Assembly (NCBI RefSeq): GCF_029227915.1
Contig: NC_079884.1
Coordinates: 21,514,001-21,578,000 of the forward strand
Length of the DNA stretch: 64,000 nt
Origin: Hydractinia symbiolongicarpus
Lineage: Eukaryota; Cnidaria; Hydrozoa; Anthoathecata; Hydractiniidae
Direction: 5' to 3'
Shown here: piece after piece, positions 12,426 to 20,945 of the stretch
Layout of the letters: each line of letters begins with the position of its first letter
Numbering within the stretch: the stretch's first letter is position 1
Made by a program: the position numbers and the translations under genes
The notes under the pieces: model-generated
Database searches by the model: none
Told to the model about the DNA's origin: nothing
Seen by the model: the letters and a program-made list of their open reading frames with translations, nothing else

Positions 12426-12674
12426 ACTATGCAACCCTTATTTGTAAACAAATGTAACAGAACAGATGCAGCCAGCTAAACTTGTATGCAATCATGCAAA
12501 CCAAAAGTCTTGAAGGAGCAACACAAGGGCATTTGTCTGTATGATATACCCTGGTTCCCTGTGATGATGGATCTAGACACAAGAGATGATTGAAAAAATG
12601 GGGAAAGCTGTCTACTTATTGACTTCTTAAAACTATACTACAATGTAAGAAACACCCAGAATTAAGGGATTAAT

Positions 12675-12692
12675 GAGAGAGAGAGAGAGAGA
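12675..12692. repeat. (GA)9 microsatellite, 3' tail of the LINE
   Basis: Nine GA units lie exactly where the LINE 3' UTR ends, so on the element strand the tail is (TC)n. A simple-repeat tail instead of poly(A) is common in several LINE clades. Confidence 0.8.
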
Positions 12693-12991
12693 TTTATTTT
12701 TTATTAGGAGTTTACAATGAAAATATATAATATGAAAAATATATTGAACATTTACCTAATAAAAGGATAACTAGCACAAAGCACTTTATGTGCTTAAATA
12801 ACGTGCTAGCTACCTGGGAGAACAACAGGTAGGACGAAGCCACAGGACAACACAGGGACAAGACGAACATTCAGACGAGGATATCACAGAGTCAAAGTCA
12901 AAAATAGCATGAAATGTCTGGAAGCTGCTTAAAACAAACCTTCAAGCAGGAAAAAGGAATTTGGACTGGGTGAAATAAAATAAAATTGTAA

Positions 12992-14230
12992 TTAGATTTT
13001 ATATGTGTTAATAAAGTGACTATGTAAAAAAATTTTTAGCTCAGAGGTATTTTTACTCAAGATTTTAAAGGGTAAGGAATTTTGAAGACGGTTCCATGAG
13101 TTTATTGCAAAGAACTTAACAGACTTTTTACCAAACGCAGTTGAATGAACAAGAGGTAGATTCAAAAAGCCTTTGTCAGCAGCACGGGTGTGGTGGGAAT
13201 GGGCGAAGTCGATTGCGAAAGTATTGATGAGGCTAATAGGAAGAGTTTTATAATAAAAGTTCAGTAGGAAAATTATATTATGTATACAGATCATGTCAGA
13301 GAATTTAATTAAGTTAAGGTTCCCGTATAGTGGGGTAGGAGAAGCATTGAAAGTACTAAAAGAGATGATACGGATAGCATGGTTTTGTAAAATTTCTATT
13401 CGACGGGTAAGAGAAGATTTTTGGCCCCATACCAAGGAGCAATATTGTATTTGGGAGTAGAAAATAGCAAAATAAATTTGACGAAGAACACATTTTGGAA
13501 CAAAATGACGAGCTTTGGCAAGTGCTCCATTAGATTTTTTGAGGTTGGAGATGGTGATGTTAATTTGAGATTTCCAGGAGAGGTTTGAGTCAAGAGTTAT
13601 ACCAAGGTATTTGACAGTATCACTAGGAACGATTTTAGTTCCATTGATTAGAAATTTAAAATTAAATAAAATTGGTTTTAACGGAGTTTTAAAAATAACA
13701 AGTTCAGTTTTAGATTTATTTAATGAGATTTTATTTGCATTGAGCCATTGACAAAGGAATTTGAGATCCAAGTTAAGATGTTTATTTAGCTGTTTAGCGG
13801 ACTTACTAATATTTAGCAGGTTGGTATCATCTGCAAAGAGGTGGACCATGGAATGTTTAATTGCAGTATGAAGATCATTAATATAGAGTAGAAATAAAAG
13901 TGGACCAAGAACGGAGCCCTGAGGAACACCATGACGAATAGGTTTATGTGAAGATGACGAATTATTGATAAACACAAATTGTTCTCTGTTGGTTAGGAAA
14001 GAGCGCAGCAAAGATAAAGGAACCCCACGAATACCATAGTGATAAAGTTTTTTAATTAAAATTTCATGGTCAACAGTGTCGAAAGCTTTTTGTAGGTCAA
14101 TGAAGACACCACAAACAAGAAGACCATTGTCAATAGCTTCCATAATCTTTTGAGTAATGTTTAGTAAGGCGTGTGAGGTAGAAAATTTTTTCCTGAAGCC
14201 AAACTGATCTGGAAAGATAGTATTGTTCAT
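12992..14230 (-). CDS. LINE reverse transcriptase
   Basis: The product would copy LINE RNA into DNA at a nicked target. The 412-residue frame from the ATG at 14228-14230 contains the RT core in order: DQFGFRKKFSTSHAL (residues 8-22), FIDLQKAFDTVDHEIL, GVPQGSVLGPLLFLLYINDL and the catalytic FADD box, then LSLNKSKTELV-like and KYLGITLD thumb motifs. The same frame stays open upstream of the ATG to about 14.43 kb, where it reads KVIPVYKKGS and NYRPISLLSN, so the ATG is internal and the true ORF began in the endonuclease part. Beyond about 14.43 kb the frame shifts. The RT motifs themselves look intact, but the element as a whole is broken. Confidence 0.85.
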   Translation of the reverse strand: MNNTIFPDQFGFRKKFSTSHALLNITQKIMEAIDNGLLVCGVFIDLQKAFDTVDHEILIKKLYHYGIRGVPLSLLRSFLTNREQFVFINNSSSSHKPIRHGVPQGSVLGPLLFLLYINDLHTAIKHSMVHLFADDTNLLNISKSAKQLNKHLNLDLKFLCQWLNANKISLNKSKTELVIFKTPLKPILFNFKFLINGTKIVPSDTVKYLGITLDSNLSWKSQINITISNLKKSNGALAKARHFVPKCVLRQIYFAIFYSQIQYCSLVWGQKSSLTRRIEILQNHAIRIISFSTFNASPTPLYGNLNLIKFSDMICIHNIIFLLNFYYKTLPISLINTFAIDFAHSHHTRAADKGFLNLPLVHSTAFGKKSVKFFAINSWNRLQNSLPFKILSKNTSELKIFLHSHFINTYKI

Positions 14231-14409
14231 AGAAAAAAAATTATATAAACGATTGAAAATAAGCTTTTCGAAAATTTTGTCAATGTTTGAAAGTAAAGAT
14301 ATGGGCCGATAGTTGCAAAGTTCGACATTTGAGCCTTTTTTGTAAACAGGGATAACTTTTGCAATTTTAAGAGAAGATGGATAAATACCAGTTGAAAAGG
14401 AAAGATTGA

Positions 14410-14754
14410 TTAATTTAGCAATTGGAACTGCGAGGAGTTTTTTAGTAGGAAGAAGGACTTGGTACGGAATGCTGAAAGACCTGTTGATTTTTTTTTATCA
14501 AAGAGAGAAATACAATCAAGGACTTCTAAATCATTAGTTGGGCGAAAAAATATTGAATTAGCTGTTGGGTTTTTTAGATACGAAGAAAAGTGTTTAAAGC
14601 TTGGTGGAATCGATTTCCTTAAATTATCTGCAATTGAGCTGAAGTAACTGTTGAATGAATTAGATATGGTTAATGGGTCTGTAGTGAGATTATTGTTAAT
14701 GTTTAAACAAGAAGGATTTGGCAGACCGGAGTGAAATGATGGAACGAACACCAT
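14410..14754 (-). pseudogene. LINE ORF2 linker fragment, frame-shifted
   Basis: This 115-codon frame carries the linker between endonuclease and RT: SNSFNSYFSSIADNL, a segment around PPSFKHFSSYLKNP and FRPTNDLEVLDCISLFDKKKSTGLS, which leads straight into RT motif 0 of the next frame. Its last codons after the KKKSTG motif diverge, placing a frameshift near 14.43-14.46 kb. Upstream, in another frame, text like KYRNKLVTLCRISK continues to the Copia insertion border at 14882. Confidence 0.75.
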
Positions 14755-14882
14755 CCCAGATAGCTTTTGAATTATTTTTATTTTTGATGAAAAATTGTTT
14801 GTAGAAGTTACTTTTACTTATTCTACATAGAGTGACAAGTTTGTTTCTGTATTTTTTAAAGGATGTGTGCAGTAGAGATTTT

Positions 14883-15160
14883 TGTTGAAAATAGGCACTC
14901 TTGCCGCAAGAACATTCTAGAACCTTGTGTACTATCTAGAAATATAAGGGACATTGGAGAATATTCCAGAAATAAGATAACTATACTAGAAACTACTAAT
15001 AGTAAATATAGAACATCTGGAATATACTAGAACATTCTAAAGTATCTTATCTTTAATATATAAATAGGAGAACGTCTTGTAAATTTTAGAGTCATAGAGT
15101 CATAAAGTTATTGGAGCAGTCGAAGCAACTCTGCAAATATATAAAGTTTACATTTCAACA
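14883..15160 (+). repeat. Copia 5' LTR
   Basis: It begins TGTTGAAAATAGG and ends CATTTCAACA, 278 bp, a perfect length match to the 3' LTR. The inverted termini TGTTGAAA and TTTCAACA are the integrase recognition ends. A TATATAAATAG motif near 15057-15067 is a plausible TATA box for the genomic transcript. Confidence 0.95.
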
Positions 15161-15175
15161 GGTTATGGGCCCAGT
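15161..15175 (+). promoter_or_regulatory. primer-binding site matching the initiator-tRNA anticodon arm
   Basis: GGTTATGGGCCCAGT directly follows the 5' LTR. It is complementary to the anticodon-loop region of initiator tRNA-Met (CTGGGCCCATAACC), the half-tRNA priming mode known for Drosophila copia. It is not the usual 3'-end match. Confidence 0.8.
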
Positions 15176-15347
15176 CTATGCCCAAGAAGATTGAATATTT
15201 ACAGAAATAATATTCAAGAAGAAGAAGCCATCTTGTGTGTCCCACGAGTTTGTTTTGATTTTGGTTTGGATTGGTGTAAAGTTCGCACGAAAAATCGTAT
15301 TGTGGAAACCTGAAACGGATTATCCGGATTAGTTGAATACGGAACAA

Positions 15348-17591
15348 ATGGCGATGGAAAGCACCAAAGTATTGATAAAACCATTGAATGGAACAAACTA
15401 TGCTACCTGGAAGGTACAGTGTAGAATGGCGTTAATCAAAGATGGACTTTGGGGAATTGTTGATGGAAGAGAAAATGCTCCAACTGAAGAGAGAGAAATT
15501 CCGAAATTTAATTTGCGTAGAGATCGTGCGTTAGCAACGATTGTTTTGTCGGTGGAACCAACGCTGTTATACCTGCTTGGACCAGATCCAGAAGATCCTA
15601 CTGAGGTTTGGAAGAAGTTGGCAGACCAGTTCCAAAAGAAGACATGGAGTAATAAATTGACACTACGCAGGAAGTTGTATGACTTGAAGTTGAAAGATGA
15701 GCAATCTGTTCAAAAGCACGTTAAAGCTTTGACAGAAATTTTCGATGAACTTGCAATTATTGGAGACCCGTTGGATGATGAAAGTAAAGTTGTTCATTTG
15801 TTAGCAAGCTTACCAGACTCGTATGATATGCTAGTTACAGCTCTGGAGGCTAGTGCTGAAGTACCGAAGCTTGAAGTCGTAACTGAACGATTGTTACACG
15901 AGGAAAGCAAGCGGAAAGATAAGGACACTTTGGAAACGAATGTCAAAGCAATGACATCGAATCATGGAAAGCCAAGAAAGGGACCCAGATGTTATCACTG
16001 TGGAAAGATTGGTCATGTGAAACGATATTGCAAAGAATTAACGGAGAAGTTCAAGAGACAGACTCCTTCGACGTACGGTAAAAATCGAATGAAGCCGCAA
16101 AATGTGTGTACGGCTGAAGAAGAAGAAGATGATGACGAAGAAATCATCAGTTTAGTTGCTGAAAATACTTTGGCAGTCAAAGGAAAAAGTAACTGGATAG
16201 TTGATTCAGGCGCAACATGTCACATGTGTAACGAAGAGGAATTGTTCGAAGAAATTTCGTCACTTGAAATACCACAAGATATCACTGTCGGTGATGGATA
16301 TTCAGTACAAGCAATTGGAAAAGGAACAGTAACCTTGGAAATGAACATTTCAGAAAACAGAAACGTTGTATGCAAGTTATCTGATGTCTTATTTGTACCA
16401 CAACTTTCGTACAATTTACTTAGTGTATCAAAAGCTGCAACAAATGGAAAGAAGTTTCAGTTTGAAGATTTCAAATGTGACATCGTGGATGCGAAACACG
16501 GAATCATTGGTACAGCAACAAAGCATGGCAACCTTTACCATCTCAACTGTAATGGATTGAGAAATAAGAAGAATCACACAGTTATGAAATGTGATAATAA
16601 CGCTACAACAAAGGAAGAAATTTGGCATAGAAGATACGGTCATCTCGGTGTGCAGAATCTTAAACGATTGGCAAGGGACAAACTTGTTAAAGGGTTTGAT
16701 TATGATGCAACAAAGAAACCGACATTTTGTGAACCGTGCATTGATGGGAAGCAAAGCAAAATACCGTTTCCGAAGACAGGAGGAGATCGATCGAAAAATC
16801 TCCTTGGTATAATCCATAGCGACGTTTGTGGAAAGATAGAAACAAAATCACTTAGTGGTGCAGAATATTTTGTTACATTCATTGACGATAAATCAAGATA
16901 CGTATGGGTATATGTCATGAAACACAAAAGTGAAGTGTTTGAGAATTTTAAAGAATGGAAAGCAACTATGGAAAAATCGACTGGAATTCAGATAAAAACG
17001 TTTAGAACTGACAATGGTGGAGAATATACATCCAAAGAGTTCGAAGACTATTTGAAGAAAGAAGGTATTCATCATGAGTTGACAATTCCGAAAACACCGC
17101 AACAAAATGGAGTTGCAGAGAGGATGAACAGAACACTCATGGAATCTGTAAGATCGATGTTAGCAGATTCAAAGTTACCAAAACGATTTTGGGCCGAAGC
17201 CTTGGCTACAGCAACGTACCTTCGTAACCGATGTCCAACGACAGCAGTTAAAGGGAAGACACCCTTTGAAGTATTAACTGGAAAGAAACCAAATGTCGAA
17301 AATCTACGAATTTTCGGATGTGATGCGTATGCTCACGTACCAAAAGATGAAAGAAAGAAACTTGATTCAAAAACCAAGAAGAGTGTATTTCTTGGATACG
17401 ATGATCGGATTGAAGAACCTTACGGACTGCGAGTGAGGAGGAGTGTTGAAAATAGGCACTCTTGCCGCAAGAACATTCTAGAACCTTGTGTACTATCTAG
17501 AAATATAAGGGACATTGGAGAATATTCCAGAAATAAGATAACTATACTAGAAACTACTAATAGTAAATATAGAACATCTGGAATATACTAG
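15348..17591 (+). CDS. Copia Gag-protease-integrase polyprotein, RT-less
   Basis: The ATG at 15348 opens MAMESTKVL, the first in-frame ATG after the PBS. Domains (residues from this ATG): Gag of the copia/UBN2 type about 8-185; a CCHC zinc knuckle, CYHCGKIGHVKRYC, at 215-228; the aspartic protease motif WIVDSGATCHM around 283-293; the GAG-pre-integrase HHCC domain with IWHRRYGHLG and CEPCIDGK, about 425-468; and the integrase core with D492 (HSDVCG), D555 (TDNGGEY) and E591 (NGVAER), a DD35E triad. After KSVFLGYDD (about 700-708) the frame jumps to EEPYGLRVRRSVE and enters the LTR. A normal Copia pol would continue for several hundred residues with RT and RNase H, so these are deleted, with the junction near 17404-17435. 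The remaining frame is intact over 747 codons, which argues for a recent event or for continued trans-mobilisation. Confidence 0.93.
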   Translation: MAMESTKVLIKPLNGTNYATWKVQCRMALIKDGLWGIVDGRENAPTEEREIPKFNLRRDRALATIVLSVEPTLLYLLGPDPEDPTEVWKKLADQFQKKTWSNKLTLRRKLYDLKLKDEQSVQKHVKALTEIFDELAIIGDPLDDESKVVHLLASLPDSYDMLVTALEASAEVPKLEVVTERLLHEESKRKDKDTLETNVKAMTSNHGKPRKGPRCYHCGKIGHVKRYCKELTEKFKRQTPSTYGKNRMKPQNVCTAEEEEDDDEEIISLVAENTLAVKGKSNWIVDSGATCHMCNEEELFEEISSLEIPQDITVGDGYSVQAIGKGTVTLEMNISENRNVVCKLSDVLFVPQLSYNLLSVSKAATNGKKFQFEDFKCDIVDAKHGIIGTATKHGNLYHLNCNGLRNKKNHTVMKCDNNATTKEEIWHRRYGHLGVQNLKRLARDKLVKGFDYDATKKPTFCEPCIDGKQSKIPFPKTGGDRSKNLLGIIHSDVCGKIETKSLSGAEYFVTFIDDKSRYVWVYVMKHKSEVFENFKEWKATMEKSTGIQIKTFRTDNGGEYTSKEFEDYLKKEGIHHELTIPKTPQQNGVAERMNRTLMESVRSMLADSKLPKRFWAEALATATYLRNRCPTTAVKGKTPFEVLTGKKPNVENLRIFGCDAYAHVPKDERKKLDSKTKKSVFLGYDDRIEEPYGLRVRRSVENRHSCRKNILEPCVLSRNIRDIGEYSRNKITILETTNSKYRTSGIY
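17431..17443 (+). promoter_or_regulatory. polypurine tract
   Basis: GAGTGAGGAGGAG abuts the 3' LTR, the expected site of plus-strand priming. It has one T in thirteen bases. Confidence 0.75.
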
Positions 17592-17721
17592 AACATTCTA
17601 AAGTATCTTATCTTTAATATATAAATAGGAGAACGTCTTGTAAATTTTAGAGTCATAGAGTCATAAAGTTATTGGAGCAGTCGAAGCAACTCTACAAATA
17701 TATAAAGTTTACATTTCAACA
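17444..17721 (+). repeat. Copia 3' LTR
   Basis: It is identical to the 5' LTR except for one base, A in place of G within the CTCTACAAAT stretch. It is immediately preceded by the purine-rich GAGTGAGGAGGAG and followed by the duplicated target ATTTT. It contains the stop of the long reading frame. Confidence 0.95.
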
Positions 17722-17726
17722 ATTTT

Positions 17727-18289
17727 ATGAATGGATCTTTTTCTTTAATGAATTGTTTATGTAAAGCGTCACGTTTGCGTATAGAGGTGAGTATGCCAGT
17801 AGTGATCCATTCTTTATGAGAGTTTGTGTTATTTCTAGTAAAAGATTTTTTGAGAGGAACACATTCATTTATACAGTTATTGACAAAGGTATGAAAAATA
17901 TCAAAAGATTTAGATGGGTCAAGTTCATTTAAGCAAAGAAGTTCATTCCAGTCAATGGCAGATATTTTTTGAGAAAATAATTCTTGGTTAAATTTATTCC
18001 AGTCTGGAATAGGAGATCTTTTTGTGGGAGGAGGCGGCAAGACGTGTTGTTTGTTTATTATAAGAAACTGTGGGAAATGGTCAGATATTGACGATATGAT
18101 GTTACCAGACTTGCAGTTTAGTTCAAAAGGGTCATGAAAAATATTGTCAATTAAAGTACTAGTATTTTCTGTAATTCTTGTTGGAAGAAGTATAGAAGGA
18201 GCTAAAGAAAACGAAAATATAGAGTCTAAAAAATCAGAAATATCAGGGTTGGAATCAGAGAGTAATAGATTTGCATTAAAGTCTCCCAT
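17727..18289 (-). pseudogene. LINE EEP endonuclease C-terminal fragment
   Basis: The frame from the ATG at 18287-18289 carries the two diagnostic endonuclease motifs: MGDFNANLL at the start and SSISDHFPQFL about 60 residues later (the SDH catalytic histidine region). It then runs through a KEWITTGILTSIRKRDALHKQF segment to the Copia border. The frame continues by chance into the LTR for about 15 codons to 17669; that part is not LINE. The enzyme would nick target DNA to prime reverse transcription, but the N-terminal half (N and E motifs) is missing here. Confidence 0.8.
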
Positions 18290-18777
18290 TAAACTGATTG
18301 AGTCGTTGATAAACCGCTTAACTTCTCGGTTTTACTTCATGTCGCCTAAATTTTATTTTTTTGTACAACTTTGAACAAGCGTTACAAACATTAATTTTTT
18401 AATTGAAAAATAAAGTCACTAAAAACCTTTAAACCTAACAAAATCAAATAAATTGCTCAACTCGTTTGGTATGGAAGAAGTAAAAAAAACTCAACTAAGT
18501 TTAAGCTTGTTCCCTATTTAAAATGTCAAATTTTTGCATTAAAAAAAATAAAATTGATTAATGGTAACTTGTAGCAAAAAAACCAACAAACTAAATTAAA
18601 GATGGTAAAAACAATTTTAGCAGACACTCTGTACTGGTAACATAAAGGGATCATTAAGCTAAATTAATTACACTGTTAATTTTTATTGTAAAATTGTGAA
18701 TATTTCTTTTTTAGTTATTGCAAAATCTATGTAGGTTAAATCATTACACATGGAATGCTCAGTAGCAAAAGTTTTTA

Positions 18778-20026
18778 TTGTCATATAGTTTTTCATTTGG
18801 GTGTCGATTCTCATCTACTGCATCTTCCAGTACAGAGGAAAAGCAGTATGGAGATTTTATAGCAAAATTACCTAGTTATGTTGGTGGAAATGTTGAGCTG
18901 GAGTTGAACAATAAAAATGGTGTTGCAGTTATCAAGATTGACAATCCTAAAAGCCTCAATGCATTAACTGGGTATATGATTACCAAGTTAAATGATATTG
19001 TTGATCGGTTGCATTTTTGGAAAGAGGGAAAGGCAGTTATTATACTTGGTACAAAGGACCAATTTTGTAGTGGTGGGGATTTGCGGTATTTTATGAACCA
19101 CATCACAGCATGGCTCGTTTATGTGCAGATACATGCAAGATCTGATGATGCGTTTCACCAATTTACCATTGTTGACCGTGGCAGCAATACAAGGAAATAC
19201 TTTAGGAGGTGGTGCAGAGGTATGTGTCTCACTGTTTTTTAAAACATACAGCCCTTGATATATAATTACCTATCATGTCTCTCTGTTTTGCCAGCCTTTC
19301 TAATTCAAATTTGTTCATGTCAGCAAAGAATTGCTAACAGGACATGATAATGCTATTTGCCTGCATGCTTTGTTAATACGTCAAGGTGCCACATGAATTG
19401 AAAGGGTTGGTTTCTTTATTTCTAATTAAAAAAATTGTTTATTTTTTAGCTGTCAACTGCATGTGACTTTCGTGTTATGCCAGAAAATGCAGGTGGGTTA
19501 AGCTTAGATTTTTCTAAGGAATATTGAAGATATATATACTTAACCTGAGAAACTCTAAATTTTTAAACATCTTCAAACAGTGTGCATAACAAATGTATGT
19601 TATACAACAGTAGCATATAGAGATTAACAAAGATTGTTTGTTGTCAAAGACATTGAAAACTGACTTACCCTTTTTCTCGCCTTAAGTCAAATTCTGGAAA
19701 GACATTCGAGAATTAAAAATTAGAAAATTTTTTTTCACAAGATAAACTTTCGTGAACAATGCTAAAATTTACGAAATTCACATAAAAGTTTCTTTTGTAA
19801 AAGTTTCTCCAATTAAAGTATTCATTCACAGCGTTTTTTTTTTAGTAAAGTTTTGGCATTTGTTCAGTTGGAAAGAGGAATTACAACTGGTTTTGGTGGA
19901 AAAACTCGCCTAGTCAAACTTATTGGTGGAAAGAATGCAATGAAATTGTTGCTTTCATCAAAAAGACTGTGTGCAACAGAAGCTGAGCATTTAAACCTTA
20001 TTGATGGCATATTTCCAACTGGTGTT
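18778..20026 (+). pseudogene. ECHDC1-like (ethylmalonyl-CoA decarboxylase) gene, broken
   Basis: ECHDC1 is a crotonase-fold enzyme that removes ethylmalonyl-CoA in the cytosol. Three exons are recognisable. Exon A, to 19219, has GVAVIKIDNPKSLNALTG, then KAVIILGTKDQFCSGGDL (oxyanion-hole region). In two other frames it has MARLCADTCK and RFTNLPLLTVAAIQGNTLGGG plus AE. Exon B, 19450-19492, has LSTACDFRVMPENA. Exon C, 19846-20026, has FVQLERGITTGFGGKTR and AEHLNLIDGIFPTG, followed by a GTAAGT donor. The order fits human ECHDC1. Two frameshifts lie inside exon A (about 19108 and 19140), a third is implied at the B/C join, and no in-frame ATG is seen. Introns remain, so it is a duplicated rather than a retroposed pseudogene, unless the shifts are sequencing errors. 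Text resembling the next exon (YWLQQCIINPSL) appears near 20672-20710, but the final exon is not found before the pogo-like element. Confidence 0.72.
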
Positions 20027-20783
20027 GTAAGTACCCTGACAAATTTTTTCTTAAATGCACACAGGAGGCTTAGATTTTAGGTAGTTACTGCTAACCAAAA
20101 CATTACTGTACCATACTTACGTTTTGATAAGGGCGTAAGCAAGGGTATAAGCATAGAAATATCTCCTTTATAGTTAAGAAGCATCCAGTATGAACTGAAA
20201 AAGTATGTTTCATAGAAAACATATTTTTTCTATAATATACAGATAAATTTTCTGCAGGGCTATATTGCCCCCTTTTTCTAGTGTGTCTAATGACTACATT
20301 AAAAAGTTCACCTGTAATTTAGACCTGGTTTTAATTATATAGTATTTTCAACCTTTAACTTTATAGTGACTAATAGAAACATTTGGGATACTACAGACAA
20401 GCAAAACCCTAGGGAGAAATCCGAAGGAATAAAAGGCAATGGAACATATATTTCAAATTTTGCGTTTAAATTTTTATATTTAATTATTGCTTACAAATAA
20501 GGATGTCATATTGGCCCAATAGAAATTGTTTAAACTTTCTATTGTCATGCTTTTTTGACCTGCAAAATGATATATAAATTTAAACTTTACCCACATAATA
20601 AGGGTTAATAAAATAAAATAAAAAGCGTAAAAGGTTTTCAAAATGGCACTAGTTTACATGTACCAGTTTCGTTATTGGCTACAGCAGTGTATAATTAATC
20701 CATCTTTAACTAAAGCCACTATCCAGGCTCTTAGACCCAGTGACCTCTTGATATTACAGGCTTTCTCAGCTTGCAAAAGGCTA
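20027..20783 (+). other. possible remnant of a fourth ECHDC1-like exon
   Basis: Most of this interval is AT-rich intron-like DNA. At about 20672-20730 a frame reads YWLQQCIINPSLTKATIQAL. Human ECHDC1 has EWLKQFIQGPPEVIRAL at the expected place, so it could be the next exon. The similarity is short and the splice sites are unclear. Confidence 0.3.
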
Positions 20784-20784
20784 T

Positions 20785-20862
20785 ACCGCGGCGTTCTTTA
20801 CAAAATGCAATTTTTAGGTGCGGCGTTCTTTAGAGGGCGGCGTTTATTACAAAACCATGAGT
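20785..20862. repeat. subterminal GCGGCGTTCTTT repeats, left flank
   Basis: GCGGCGTTCTTT occurs twice, followed by GGGCGGCGTTTATTACAAA, next to the transposase 3' side. The same words in the same orientation occur at the other flank, so they may be transposase-binding repeats. Confidence 0.7.
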
Positions 20863-20945
20863 GAGACAAAAAGCAGAAGTCGACGTTAAGTATTTTCTTT
20901 AAGATTAAATATAGATAACAAAAGAATTAAACTATGAAAAGTCTA

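Larger units (their letters stand above)
14883..17721 (+). mobile_element. young Copia LTR retrotransposon lacking RT/RNase H
   Basis: Two 278-bp LTRs (TG...CA) flank a 2.3-kb interior, and the whole is bracketed by a 5-bp duplication, ATTTT, at 14878-14882 and 17722-17726. The LTRs differ at one visible position (G at 15133, A at 17694), so insertion was recent. The primer-binding site is the GGTTATGGGCCCAGT type. The interior encodes Gag, protease and integrase in Copia order but stops after the integrase, with no RT or RNase H before the polypurine tract. It must have been mobilised in trans by a complete relative, or deleted after insertion. Confidence 0.95.
12675..18315 (-). mobile_element. 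jockey/CR1-like LINE split by a Copia insertion
   Basis: Read on the minus strand, the order is endonuclease C-terminal part (18.3-17.73 kb), a linker, reverse transcriptase (about 14.44-12.99 kb), a 3' UTR and a (TC)n tail at 12675-12692 (GA on the plus strand). This is the order of an EEP-endonuclease LINE ORF2. The element is 5'-truncated or its earlier part is unrecognisable: a stop lies about 13 codons before the MGDFNA motif. A Copia element sits inside at 14883-17721 flanked by ATTTT on both sides, so removing it and one ATTTT rejoins the LINE. At least one further frameshift lies near 14.43 kb. It is therefore a dead copy with a largely readable RT. Confidence 0.85.
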
